Below are positions 8,901-17,351 of a stretch of 64,000 nucleotides of DNA, one piece after another; the first letter of the stretch is position 1, and each line of letters starts with the position of its first letter. The notes beneath the pieces are model-generated. The model was given only the letters and a program-made list of their open reading frames with translations, had not been told where the DNA came from and did no database searches. A program made the translations under genes and the position numbers. The stretch covers positions 19,585-83,584 of the forward strand of contig JABTBR010000030.1 in the NCBI GenBank assembly GCA_013284265.1. The letters are read 5' to 3'. Source of the DNA: Oxalobacteraceae bacterium (GTDB taxonomy: Bacteria > Pseudomonadota > Gammaproteobacteria > Burkholderiales > Burkholderiaceae_D).

Positions 8901-10689
8901 CGCTGGCCGCATCCACGGTCAGGCTGGTGACGAAGTGGCGCTTGCCATCGGCGCCGATGATTTTGTAAGCCTGCTCACGGTCGATCGCCACGCCGGCATT
9001 GTGCAGCGCCGGCAAAATGGTCGACAGGGCCGGCACACGGTCCACCGAATACAGGCGGATGGTGGTGCCTTCGCCCGCGGTTTCAACACGCACGGCGACA
9101 TGCTCGGCATCGCCATTGCGCAGGATCGTGCCCAGGTCGTGGAAGGCCACGGCCGGCGGCGTCGCCGCCACGTAGTCGGCCGGCAGGGTCGCGCACTGCT
9201 TGCGCAGGCTGGCGCGCATCGGCATGTCGAACACGGCGTCGGCCAGGGTGGCGAAGCTGTTGTGCCAGCCGTCGAGCACCGACAGCAGCGGTTGCTGGAT
9301 ATCGGTTTCCAGGTCCAGCGGATAGCGCGCGGCATGCGCGATCAGGTACAGGCGGGCCAGCGGGCCGTCGGCCACCAGGGTCTGGGAGCTGACATGGCTG
9401 GCGCCGGAACTGGCTTGCAGGGCGCGGGCCAGTGCGCTGGCGACCGATGCGCTGTAGCGCTCGCGCGGCAGGTAGACCAGCACGTTCAGGTGGCGCGCAT
9501 ACACGTCGCGACGGGCAAATACCTTGGTGCGAGGCTGTTTGTACAGCGAGACCACGGCGCCGCAGACTTCGGCCAGCCATTCAGGTTCCGCTTCCAGCGC
9601 TTCGGTGCGCGGCAGCGATTCCAGGATCTCGATGAACTTCTCGGCGCGGAAGCCTTCCTGGCGCACGCCGGCGATGCTCAGCACCTTGGCGATGCGGCCG
9701 CGCGCGAATGGCAGGCGGCCCAGCGGAGTGGCGGTGGCGGCGCGGGTAAACAGGCCAACGAAGCAGTACTCGCCCAGGATGGCGCCCTGCGCGTCGGTAT
9801 GGCGCACGCCGATGAAGTCCAGCTGCTGTTCGCGGTGCAGGGTACCTTCCACGTCGGCCTTGACGATGGACAGGGTGTGCGCGCGTTTGGAGAGTGTGTC
9901 GAAGTCGCCCGGGATACTCGCCAGGCAGGTACCGTAGACCGGATGCGTGGTGTCCTGCAGCACGCCGATGCGGCTAGGGATATCGCGTTCCAGTTCGCGC
10001 TCGCCCGGCTTGACCTGATAATAGGCGTAGCCAAACGGTTCGAAGCCTTCGGTACGGGCCCAGTCGAGGAAGGCGGCGACTTCCAGGCCTTCTTCGCCAT
10101 TGGCGCCAGCGGCTGCGGCCACGGTGGCAAAGCGCTCATTCATGGCGGCGCGGTCGCGGCGCACCACGGCGGCGTCGCTCGCCACCATTTCAAGGCGGGC
10201 CACCAGGGCGGCCAGTTCGTCCGTTGGCAGCTCTTCGGCCAGCAGGCACATCACATAGGATTCCAGTTTGTCGCCAGCCTGGCCGACGGCTTCAACGCTG
10301 CCATCGGCGGCGCGGCGCACCGACAATACGGCGTTCAGCACGCCGTTGACGGCCACGCGCTGCTTGCGCATGGCCATGACGATGGAGTCGACCAGATACG
10401 GCATGTCGTCGTTCAGGATGAGCAAAGCGGTGGCCATGCCGCCGCGGCCATCGGCGTAGCGCAGGCGGGCGATCTGGCAGCCGTTGCCGCTGCGGCGCAC
10501 TGCCTGGGCAAAGCCATCCCACAGGATCGGGGCCAGGCTGTCGGGCGCGATGCCGGCCAGGTCTTCTTCGTCCAGGGAACCGAGCCAGGCACCGATCAGG
10601 GATGCGAGCTGGCTGCTTTCAGCGGCCGGTTTGCTTGCATTGACCAGAGCCAGTGTCTGCGCGCGCAGGTCTTGTGGCATTTGTTTCAT
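5980..10689 (-). CDS. gdhB: NAD-specific glutamate dehydrogenase, long (GDH-180-like) class
   Basis: A 1569-residue enzyme that oxidises glutamate to 2-oxoglutarate and ammonium with NAD. The central catalytic part carries PVARGGLRWSDR and the lysine-bearing GAKGGFVCKQMP. The amino-terminal 700 residues are the regulatory ACT-like part typical of the large bacterial class. The length fits that family of about 1600 residues. A ribosome binding site GGAG precedes the ATG by 7 bases. The gene lies between astB and astE on the same strand, 181 bases after astB and 5 bases before astE. The position suggests it processes the glutamate released by the arginine pathway. In Pseudomonas the equivalent gene is regulated by ArgR but lies elsewhere. 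Confidence 0.93.
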   Translation of the reverse strand: MKQMPQDLRAQTLALVNASKPAAESSQLASLIGAWLGSLDEEDLAGIAPDSLAPILWDGFAQAVRRSGNGCQIARLRYADGRGGMATALLILNDDMPYLVDSIVMAMRKQRVAVNGVLNAVLSVRRAADGSVEAVGQAGDKLESYVMCLLAEELPTDELAALVARLEMVASDAAVVRRDRAAMNERFATVAAAAGANGEEGLEVAAFLDWARTEGFEPFGYAYYQVKPGERELERDIPSRIGVLQDTTHPVYGTCLASIPGDFDTLSKRAHTLSIVKADVEGTLHREQQLDFIGVRHTDAQGAILGEYCFVGLFTRAATATPLGRLPFARGRIAKVLSIAGVRQEGFRAEKFIEILESLPRTEALEAEPEWLAEVCGAVVSLYKQPRTKVFARRDVYARHLNVLVYLPRERYSASVASALARALQASSGASHVSSQTLVADGPLARLYLIAHAARYPLDLETDIQQPLLSVLDGWHNSFATLADAVFDMPMRASLRKQCATLPADYVAATPPAVAFHDLGTILRNGDAEHVAVRVETAGEGTTIRLYSVDRVPALSTILPALHNAGVAIDREQAYKIIGADGKRHFVTSLTVDAASAAKLAQPNVVPVAQELFAALFNDEAEDGRLNGLVIEGGLSMRQIQLVRAYMSYWRQAGSRFSVRYIAESLRKQPVVVKQLVDAFLQRFDPALDEATRAAARETMLAIKGSLAKINHADSEEILGAVSDLMLATLRTNYFQNEQKGDKIIFKFDTSSLALVPEPRPFREIFVFSRRFEGVHLRGGPVARGGLRWSDRMEDYRTEVLGLVKAQMVKNAVIVPAGAKGGFVCKQMPKDAVRETVAAEGEAVYRLFIASLLEVTDNRVLGNIVSPADTICYDSADPYLVVAADKGTATFSDIANGIAVKRGFWLGDAFASGGSNGYDHKKMGITAKGAFEAVKRHFYELDHDMNTTPITMVGVGDMSGDVFGNGVLLSRQLKVLAAFDHRHIFLDPTPDVAVSFAERERMFALPRSSWEDYNKELISAGGGVFPRNARSIELSPQIRAALDIEETVLPPEELMHRILLAPVDLFYNGGIGTYIKSSTETHAQVKDRANDNIRVDGNQLRCKVVAEGGNLGATQSGRIEFALAGGRIFTDAIDNSAGVDCSDHEVNAKMWLDVEMNAGQLSEADRNRVLNEMTADIERLVLRDNTLQTHLLVREAQAQSESAVQDGYAALIASLEEEGALSRELEQLPTVAELARRKIDGRGLTTPELAVVIANVKNRFKRILSALPLTDASWAESILKPYFPDLLVATRSALAHPLANAILATVLANESVNRCGPLMLRDLANDHGKDEADVILAWGQSWSALNMAPVFEALDADALNVPRAISIKVDGRTRALLKSAIEGVLSVPAEQLRAAGGLQELTRLFAKPEMLQQLTPADSESEADTVAGLRPAFVQAWKAVDAIEAVAAFVFAALSVSRPAGMDLPAFLQVGMALRGQAGIDTLERGLKLPAQTRSQEQLRNYAQQALRRTQQRLLQQVLQRATDGHDAVEAVEVVTCTLGLSGYSAASDLEQAMLDVWALSEATTATTA

Positions 10690-10870
10690 CGTGATTCTCC
10701 AATACCTTGTGTGTATTCAATTCGCACCGTGCCGGCTTATGGCCTTGCGGTGGCGACTCGCTAAAAAGACCGGGGTTGACCCGATCCATCCAATTTCAGA
10801 AATCTTAGACGCACTATATCGGGGCATGAACCGGGGGCGCAAGTGCGCGTGCCAGTCTACGCTCCGATTG

Positions 10871-12214
10871 TTACAAATCGTATAGTCCCGGCAGCCCAAG
10901 GATGCGGCTCAGCTCTTCCAGCGCGGTATGCACCTCGATGGCCAGCTTTGGATCGGCCAGGTCGGACGGCTCCAGCCGGTCGCGGTAATGCTTCTCCACC
11001 CAGGCCACCAGCGTGTGGTACAGGGACTCGGTCATCACCACGCCCTGATGCATGGCGGCTGCTTCGGCATCGGTCAGCGCCACGCGCAGACGCAGGCAGG
11101 CAGGCCCGCCGCCGTTGCGCATGCTCTGGCGCAGGTCGAAGTGAATCAGTTCATCGACCGGACCGCCGCTGGCCACCAGGCCTTGCAGATAGCGCGCCAC
11201 GGCAGCGTTTTCCTGGCATTCCTGCGGAATCACCAGGGCCATCTTGCCGTCCGGCTTGGACAGCAGCTGGCTGTTGAACAGATAGCTGGCCACCGCGTCG
11301 GCCACCGACACCATCGCGGTGTCGACCCGGATGGCGTTCAGTTCGGCGCCCACGCCGGCCATGGCGCGGCGCAGGTTTTCCAGGCTGGCCGCTTCGTTGG
11401 CGAAGGCCTGCTCATGGTGGAACAGCACGTTGCCGTTACCGACCGCGATCACGTCGTTGTGGAATACGCCCTGGTCGATCACGTCCGGATTCTGCTGCAC
11501 GTAGACGGTACGCTCGGCCGCCAGGCCGTGCAGGCGCGCGACCGCCTGCGAGGCTTCCAGCGTCTGGCGTGCCGGGTAGCGCTGCGGCGCGGGAGCCGAT
11601 GCGTCGAACTCCACGCGGCCATACACAAACAGCTCGACGCCGGCGGCGCCGTGATTTGCGCACAGGCGGGTGTGATTGGCCGCGCCCTCGTCGCCAAAGG
11701 CTGGCGTGGCGGGCAGCGCGTCGTGCACGGCGAAGTGGCGCTCATCCTTGAAGATGGCGCGCAGGCTGCCCGCAGACTGCGCGTGCTCGAAAGCGCGGTG
11801 CAGCTTGTTGTTCAGGTTGGCGGCGGTGAAATGGGTGCGTCCATCGGCGCTGTCGGCCGAGGGGCTGACGGTGGCGGCGTTCGCGGTCCACATCGGCGAA
11901 GCCGAGTAGGCGCAGGCCAGGATCACCGGCGATTCCTTGTAGGCTTGCGCCAGCACTTCGGCATCCGTGCCGCTGAAGCCGATGCTGCGCAGCAGGCGGA
12001 AGTTGGGCCGGTCCTGCGGCGGCAGCAATGCCTGGGCGAAGCCGCGCGCGGCCAGCGCGCGCATCTTGGCCAGTCCCTGCAGGGCGGCCTGCTTGGGATT
12101 CGAGGCGCTCTTGACGTTGCTGAACGAGGCCACATTGCCGAAGGACAGACCGGCATAGTTATGCGAAGGGCCAACCAGCCCGTCGAAGTTGAATTCGCGT
12201 GCGCTTTGCATCAT
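10871..12214 (-). CDS. astB: N-succinylarginine dihydrolase AstB
   Basis: Hydrolyses N-succinylarginine to N-succinylornithine, CO2 and two ammonia, the second step of the AST pathway. At 447 residues it has normal length. The amino-terminal signature NFDGLVGPSHNYAGLSFGN is typical of the guanidine-modifying fold. The carboxy-terminal RNGGGPACLRLRV carries the catalytic cysteine. The start ATG ATG is preceded by AAGGA. The gene begins 6 bases after the astD stop, so it belongs to the same transcript. Confidence 0.95.
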   Translation of the reverse strand: MMQSAREFNFDGLVGPSHNYAGLSFGNVASFSNVKSASNPKQAALQGLAKMRALAARGFAQALLPPQDRPNFRLLRSIGFSGTDAEVLAQAYKESPVILACAYSASPMWTANAATVSPSADSADGRTHFTAANLNNKLHRAFEHAQSAGSLRAIFKDERHFAVHDALPATPAFGDEGAANHTRLCANHGAAGVELFVYGRVEFDASAPAPQRYPARQTLEASQAVARLHGLAAERTVYVQQNPDVIDQGVFHNDVIAVGNGNVLFHHEQAFANEAASLENLRRAMAGVGAELNAIRVDTAMVSVADAVASYLFNSQLLSKPDGKMALVIPQECQENAAVARYLQGLVASGGPVDELIHFDLRQSMRNGGGPACLRLRVALTDAEAAAMHQGVVMTESLYHTLVAWVEKHYRDRLEPSDLADPKLAIEVHTALEELSRILGLPGLYDL

Positions 12215-12220
12215 GCGTCC

Positions 12221-13696
12221 TTAAAAATTCAGGCCGGGCGACAGCTTGGCCGGCATTTCCAGTACATTGTTCTCGATCGAGGCGACCGGGTAGGCGCAAT
12301 AGTCCGCCGCGTAGTAGGCGCTTGGACGGTGATTGCCCGACTGGCCCACGCCGCCGAACGGTGCGCTGCTGGCCGCACCGGTGGTCGGACGGTTCCAGTT
12401 GACGATGCCGGCGCGAGCGCGCAGCTGGAAGCTGGCCCACAGTGCCGGATCGGTCGAGATCAGGGCCGAGGCCAGGCCGAAGGAGGTGTCGTTCGCCACG
12501 CGCACGGCGCTGTCGAAATCGGCCACGCGGATCACCTGCAGCAGCGGGCCGAACCACTCTTCGTCCGGAATGCCCTTGGCGTCGGTCACGTCGACGATAC
12601 CGGCCGAGACGAAGCCGCTGGCCGCGTCGATATGGCGCATCTGCAACAGGGTCTTGCCGCCCTTGGCCACCATGTCGGCCTGCGCCTGCACCAGGCGGGC
12701 GGCAATGGCGGACGATACGACAGGACCCATGAACGGTGCCGGCTCGGAAGCGGCGGCGCCGATGGTCAGGCGGCTGGCCACGTCGACCAGGCGCGCGATG
12801 ATGGCCTGGCCTTGCGCGTTGTCCTGCACGATCAGACGGCGCGCGCAGGTGCAGCGCTGGCCAGCCGAGATAAAGGCCGAGGAAATCGCCATGAACACGG
12901 CGGCATCCACATCCTGCACATCCCACACCACCAGCGGATTGTTACCGCCCATTTCCAGCGCCAGCATCTTGCCCGGCTGGCCGCCGAACTGGCGGTGCAG
13001 CGCGGTGCCGGTCTGGCAGCTGCCGGTAAACAGCACGCCATCGAGCAGCTTGTTCTGGCCCAGCGCGATGCCGGTATCGCGGCCGCCGTTGACCAGATTG
13101 ATTACGCCAGCCGGCAGGCCGGCTTTTACCCACAGTTCCACCGTCTTGACGGCGGTGCGCGGCGAGTACTCGCTAGGCTTGAACACCACCGTGTTACCGG
13201 CGATCAGGGCCGGCACGATATGGCCGTTCGGCAGGTGGCCAGGGAAGTTGTAGGGACCGAACACACCGAACACGCCGTGCGGGCGGTGACGCAGTACAGC
13301 CTCGCCATCGGCGACCTTGCTGTGGCTCTCGCCGGTGCGCGCGCCATGCGCCTGCACCGAGATGTCGATCTTGTTGGCCATGGTGGCCACTTCGGTGCGC
13401 GACTCCCACAGCGGCTTGCCCACTTCTTCGGAGATCAGCAGCGCCAGCGTCTCGGCGTTTTCCTTGAGCAGATCGCGGAAACGGGTGCACACGGCGATAC
13501 GGTCCGCCAGTGGTGTCAGCGCCCAGCCTTCAAAGGCGGCGCGCGCGGCGGCGCAAGCCTGCCCTACTTCGTCGGGAGTCGCTTCACGGCTGGCCCAGGT
13601 CTGACGGCCGGTGGCCGGATCGACGGTGACCAGCTGCGCGCCGCTGCCTGGCAGCCAGGCGCCGTTGATGAAATTGCTCAGGACTTGTTCAGACAT
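12221..13696 (-). CDS. astD: succinylglutamate-semialdehyde dehydrogenase AstD
   Basis: An NAD-dependent aldehyde dehydrogenase of 491 residues that oxidises N-succinylglutamate semialdehyde to N-succinylglutamate, the fourth step of the pathway. The catalytic glutamate lies in LEMGGNNPLVV and the nucleophilic cysteine in SAGQRCTCARRL. The nucleotide loop is FTGSCQTGTALH. The start overlaps the astA stop by 8 bases, which indicates translational coupling. Context separates it from other aldehyde dehydrogenases. Confidence 0.94.
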   Translation of the reverse strand: MSEQVLSNFINGAWLPGSGAQLVTVDPATGRQTWASREATPDEVGQACAAARAAFEGWALTPLADRIAVCTRFRDLLKENAETLALLISEEVGKPLWESRTEVATMANKIDISVQAHGARTGESHSKVADGEAVLRHRPHGVFGVFGPYNFPGHLPNGHIVPALIAGNTVVFKPSEYSPRTAVKTVELWVKAGLPAGVINLVNGGRDTGIALGQNKLLDGVLFTGSCQTGTALHRQFGGQPGKMLALEMGGNNPLVVWDVQDVDAAVFMAISSAFISAGQRCTCARRLIVQDNAQGQAIIARLVDVASRLTIGAAASEPAPFMGPVVSSAIAARLVQAQADMVAKGGKTLLQMRHIDAASGFVSAGIVDVTDAKGIPDEEWFGPLLQVIRVADFDSAVRVANDTSFGLASALISTDPALWASFQLRARAGIVNWNRPTTGAASSAPFGGVGQSGNHRPSAYYAADYCAYPVASIENNVLEMPAKLSPGLNF

Positions 13697-14747
13697 GGGG
13701 ATTCTTCCTCAGATTGAGTGGCAGGGTACGCACTGTGTCGCCGGTTTGGCAACGCAGCAGCTGCTGTTCCGCCTCGGATAGGGCGGTGATGCCGCCGACC
13801 GGATTGGCCTGCGACAGGATCATGCGAAAATCGCTCAGAACGGTATTCGACACCAGCAACGGTTCGGCATTCGAGGTATCGGCCGAACAGGCATCGTCCC
13901 AGTCGTCATGCGCGCCGATGGTGGCCAGCGTGCTGTCGCGCATGGCGCGCAGCTCGGATACGCGCGCCTGCAGCACCGGACCGGCGTCGAAGATATCGAC
14001 ATAGCCTTCGAAGTGCATGCCTTCCTGCTCCAGCAGGCGGCGCGCAGGCGCGGTCGATACGTGCACCTTGCCGATCACTTCCTGCGCATCGGCCGGCAGG
14101 TAGGCCACGTACAGCGGCTGGCGCGGCATCAGTTCGGCGATGAAGGACTTCTTGCCCAGCGCGGTCAGATCGTCCACGTGGTCGAAATCCATCTTGAAGA
14201 AGTGCCGGCCCAGGCCCTCGTAGAAGGGCGAGCGGCCATCTTCTTCCTGGAAGCCGCGCATTTCGGCGATCAGCTTTTCGGTAAACAGATGCGGGAACTG
14301 GGCGATGAACAGGAAGCGGCTCTTCGACAGCAGCTTGCCGTTATTGCCCTTGCGGTAGTCGGGATGCAGGAACAGCGAGCACAGTTCGGTGCTGCCGGTC
14401 AGGTCGTTCGACAGGTACAGCGTTTCCATGCGCGTAAACACATCGAGCTCGCGGCTCGAATGCACCAGCGTGCCGATGCGGTAGTTATAGAACGGCTCTT
14501 CCAGCCCGACCGCGCCCTTGATGGCGCACACGCCAGCCATGCGGCCGGTGTCGGTGTCTTCCATGACGAACATGTAGTCGCGCTTTTCCGGCGCGATGGT
14601 TTCGGCGAAGGAGGCCACGGCGATCGCCACGCGGTCGCCCATCATCTTCATGTCCGGCTTGAGCGTGGTCATGCCGCTGCCGACCTGGCTCGCCATCACG
14701 TACAGGGCGTCGAGATCGTCGGCTTTGATTGCGCGTACTACTAGCAT
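13689..14747 (-). CDS. astA: arginine/ornithine N-succinyltransferase beta-type subunit (AstA/AruG)
   Basis: Transfers succinyl from succinyl-CoA to the alpha-amino group of arginine, the committed step. The sequence follows the AstA/AruG family closely, including NDLTGSTELCSLFLHPDYR, KSRFLFIAQFPHLF, LGRHFFKMDF, and a GYVDIFDAGP motif. About 352 residues. The ATG at 14747 is chosen because AGAGGA lies 6 bases upstream; a longer frame starting at 14762 lacks this. It follows aruF directly. The two paralogous subunits together suggest a heteromeric enzyme, as described for Pseudomonas. Confidence 0.93.
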   Translation of the reverse strand: MLVVRAIKADDLDALYVMASQVGSGMTTLKPDMKMMGDRVAIAVASFAETIAPEKRDYMFVMEDTDTGRMAGVCAIKGAVGLEEPFYNYRIGTLVHSSRELDVFTRMETLYLSNDLTGSTELCSLFLHPDYRKGNNGKLLSKSRFLFIAQFPHLFTEKLIAEMRGFQEEDGRSPFYEGLGRHFFKMDFDHVDDLTALGKKSFIAELMPRQPLYVAYLPADAQEVIGKVHVSTAPARRLLEQEGMHFEGYVDIFDAGPVLQARVSELRAMRDSTLATIGAHDDWDDACSADTSNAEPLLVSNTVLSDFRMILSQANPVGGITALSEAEQQLLRCQTGDTVRTLPLNLRKNPHV

Positions 14748-14763
14748 AGGATTCCTCTGCAAC

Positions 14764-15801
14764 TCAGATTCTGACGCAGACGACGGTGTCGCCGTCCGCG
14801 ATCTTCAGCACGGCCTGCACTTCTGGTGTCAGGCCCACGCTTTGCTGCGCTTCCAGCGCCGGGCAGGATGTGACCACGGCGCGGAAATGGTGTTCGGAAC
14901 TGGCGGCGATGGCATAGCTGAACATCGGCTCGCGGTTGCGGTCCGGCTCCGGCTGCACGGTCGTCACGCGCCGCTGCAAGGCGCCGTTGATGGTGCGCAG
15001 CGCGTTCTTGTTGGCCTGCAGGATAGGGCCGCCGTCGAAAATATCGATGTAGTCGTCGGCTTCGAAGCCTTCGGCCGTCAGCAGATTGAAAGCGGTTTCG
15101 CCCGATGGATGGATCTGGCCCATCGCCGCCTGGGCGTCGCCCGGCAGCAACGGCACGTACACCGGATAGTGCGGCATCAGTTCCACGATCAGCGTGCGGT
15201 TACGCGCACCGCCGATGACGCGCTCGGCGTCGAGGAAATCCATCTGGAAGAATTTGCGGCCCAGCGCGTTCCAGAACGGCGAGTCGCCGTTCGAATCGGT
15301 AATGCCGGCCAGCGGTACAAAGAAGCGGTCGCCAAAACGCTGCGGCGCCAGCACCGCGTACAGCAGGCGGGCGCGCGACAGCAGGGCCGCTTCGGGACCG
15401 GACTGCACCTTCTCGTCCACGTAGAAGCTGGACAGCTGGGAGCAGGCGGTGAGTTCGGAGCACAGCGTCAGCGCGTGTACGCTGTGGCTGATATTCAGGT
15501 CGCGCGAGACCTGTTGAATGACGTCGTTGCGGAACGAAAAATAGGTGCCGTTGCTGCCTGCGGATGCGAAGATCGCGGCGGTGCCGACGATGCGCTGTTC
15601 ATCCAGCGATTCGAGCACGAACAGATAGGATTCCTCGCTCGGAACGTCCACGTGCGCCGCGAACGAGGCAATCGAGCGTTCGACCGCCAGCGCGATTTTA
15701 TCTCGCGTCTTGGGCAAGGTATGGACACCCGGCATGGTCACTGCGGCCAGCGCTTCGAGCGCCGGAATATCCGCGGGTTCTACCGGACGGACAACATACA
15801 T
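14764..15801 (-). CDS. aruF: arginine/ornithine N-succinyltransferase alpha-type subunit (AruF)
   Basis: A 345-residue paralogue of the downstream astA product and the second subunit of arginine/ornithine succinyltransferase. The shared family blocks are FYVDEKVQSG, LLSRARLLYAVLAPQRFGDR, LGRKFFQMDF and DDYIDIFDGGP. GGAG lies 7 bases before the ATG. Two-subunit enzymes of this kind occur in pseudomonads and betaproteobacteria, whereas enterobacteria use a single AstA. A hairpin-rich gap of about 130 bases separates it from astC. Confidence 0.92.
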   Translation of the reverse strand: MYVVRPVEPADIPALEALAAVTMPGVHTLPKTRDKIALAVERSIASFAAHVDVPSEESYLFVLESLDEQRIVGTAAIFASAGSNGTYFSFRNDVIQQVSRDLNISHSVHALTLCSELTACSQLSSFYVDEKVQSGPEAALLSRARLLYAVLAPQRFGDRFFVPLAGITDSNGDSPFWNALGRKFFQMDFLDAERVIGGARNRTLIVELMPHYPVYVPLLPGDAQAAMGQIHPSGETAFNLLTAEGFEADDYIDIFDGGPILQANKNALRTINGALQRRVTTVQPEPDRNREPMFSYAIAASSEHHFRAVVTSCPALEAQQSVGLTPEVQAVLKIADGDTVVCVRI

Positions 15802-15840
15802 GTGAGCTCCTTCAGTTGCGGGCTAAGCATAAAGATTTGG

Positions 15841-15862
15841 CCGGGAGCAGAGTAGCTCCCGG
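15841..15862 (-). other. hairpin between astC and aruF
   Basis: A perfect 8-bp stem, CCGGGAGC/GCTCCCGG, with a 6-base loop lies in the transcribed gap between astC and aruF. Further GC-rich inverted repeats follow to about 15900. No T-run follows on the minus strand, so it is not a classical terminator. It may affect transcript stability or differential expression of astC. Confidence 0.5.
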
Positions 15863-15930
15863 CCGGGTTGCCGGCCAGCCGGGGATTGTGTCCCCCGCCA
15901 GCCATTGCCTTGTTGTCCTGCCTGCGCTTA

Positions 15931-17172
15931 TTAAGCGGCAGCCAGGCTGTCCAGTGCTACGCGCAGCAGACGGTCCGCTTCAGCGATCTGGGCATCGGTG
16001 ACGATCAGTGCAGGGGCAAAACGCACCACGTCGGTACCGGCGATCAGCATCATCAGGCCCTGGGCTTCAGCGGCTTTCTGGATATCCTTGGAGCGGCCCT
16101 TGAACGCATCGGCCAGCACCACGCCCAGCAGCAGGCCGGAGCCGCGCACGGTGGACAGGAACTGCGGATAATCGGCCGCCAGCTTTTCCAGCGTGGCGCG
16201 CAGCTTGGCGCCGGCTTCTTTCACGCGTGCCAGGAAGGCTGGCTGATTGATCGTCTCCAGCACGTTCAGCGCCACGGTGGTGGCCATCGGGTTGCCGCCG
16301 TAGGTGGTGCCGTGGGTGCCCACGCCCAGGGCGGCCGCCAGGGTTTCGGTGGTCAGCATCGCGCCGATCGGATAGCCATTGCCCAGCGCCTTGGCCGAGG
16401 TCAGCACGTCCGGCGTCACGCCGTAGCCCATGTAGGCGAACAGGTCGCCGGTACGGCCCATGCCGCATTGGACTTCGTCGAAGATCAGCAGCGCGCCGGT
16501 CTTGTCGCACAGGGCGCGCAGCTCTTTCAGGTATTCCACGTCGGCCGGCATCACGCCGCCTTCGCCCTGCACCGGTTCAACCACCACGGCGCAGACGTCG
16601 TCGCCGATGGCGGCGCGGGCCGCTTCGATGTCGTTGAAGGCGATGTGGTCGATCGCTTGCGGCAGCGGCTCGAAACCTTCGGTGTATTTCGCCTGGCCGC
16701 CAACCGACACGGTGAACAGGGTACGGCCGTGGAAGGAGTTGAAGCAGGAAATGATGCGCGATTTGTGCGCGCCGAACTTGGTGTGGGCGTATTTACGCGC
16801 CAGCTTGAAGGCCGCTTCATTGGCTTCCGCGCCGGAGTTGCAGAAGAAGGCGCGGTCGGCGAAGGTCGCTTCGGTCAGCGCCAGGGCCAGACGCAGCACC
16901 GGCTCGTTGGTGTAGCCGTTACCCAGGTGCCACAGGGTGTTGGCCTGGCGGGTCAGCGCTTCGACCAGCACAGGGTGGCAGTGGCCCAGCGACGCGACCG
17001 CGATGCCCGAGGTGAAGTCGAGGTAATGCTTGCCAGTCTGATCCCACAGATCCAGTCCAGCGGCGCGCACAGGCACCATCGCGGCAGGGGCGTAGGTCGG
17101 AACCAGCACCTCGTCGAAGGTCTGACGGGTCACAGGACGTGTGGTCACGGTCGTATCAAGCTTGGCATTCAT
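15931..17172 (-). CDS. astC: succinylornithine/acetylornithine aminotransferase (AstC/ArgD type)
   Basis: A class III PLP-dependent aminotransferase of about 413 residues. The PLP lysine lies in TSAKALGNGYP, the PLP aspartate in IFDEVQCGMGRTG, and the phosphate loop is NSGAEANEAAFK. As first gene of the ast operon it most likely converts N-succinylornithine to the semialdehyde with 2-oxoglutarate. Enzymes of this family also act on N-acetylornithine, so a biosynthetic role cannot be excluded by sequence. The start at the second ATG has GGGGA six bases upstream; the first ATG at 17178 would leave no spacing. Confidence 0.9.
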   Translation of the reverse strand: MNAKLDTTVTTRPVTRQTFDEVLVPTYAPAAMVPVRAAGLDLWDQTGKHYLDFTSGIAVASLGHCHPVLVEALTRQANTLWHLGNGYTNEPVLRLALALTEATFADRAFFCNSGAEANEAAFKLARKYAHTKFGAHKSRIISCFNSFHGRTLFTVSVGGQAKYTEGFEPLPQAIDHIAFNDIEAARAAIGDDVCAVVVEPVQGEGGVMPADVEYLKELRALCDKTGALLIFDEVQCGMGRTGDLFAYMGYGVTPDVLTSAKALGNGYPIGAMLTTETLAAALGVGTHGTTYGGNPMATTVALNVLETINQPAFLARVKEAGAKLRATLEKLAADYPQFLSTVRGSGLLLGVVLADAFKGRSKDIQKAAEAQGLMMLIAGTDVVRFAPALIVTDAQIAEADRLLRVALDSLAAA

Positions 17173-17233
17173 TTGCATTCCCCATCAATAGTGTTAGAGG
17201 TACGGTGGCGGCACAACAGCCGCGTGTGTACGC

Positions 17234-17276
17234 ATTATAAAAAGCGGCATCCTAAAACTCTTTTGAATGTGCGACA
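17234..17276 (-). promoter_or_regulatory. putative ArgR-dependent promoter of the ast operon
   Basis: Read on the minus strand, TGTCGC (17276-17271) is followed after 8 bases by AA, an exact match to the half-site TGTCGC-N8-AA known for Pseudomonas ArgR. A second, weaker half-site TGCCGC (17249-17244) lies in the same orientation 27 bases downstream. It runs into a TATAAT -10 box (17239-17234) with no good -35 box, as expected for an activator-dependent promoter. The AraC-type ArgR gene lies immediately upstream. The consensus is recalled, not searched. Confidence 0.5.
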
Positions 17277-17351
17277 AGGATTTTCATTTTTGACCGCCAT
17301 GCAATCTTGGCGGAATAGCCACGCGCAAGCCCGCATGGGGCCTCGCTAGGC

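Noticed and set aside
5282..10764. Very long plus-strand open frames opposite gdhB and astE (up to about 1600 codons)
   Set aside because: They are antisense shadows of GC-rich genes. Their composition is dominated by Arg, His, Gln and Ala with no domain, and the minus-strand frames carry clear enzyme motifs.
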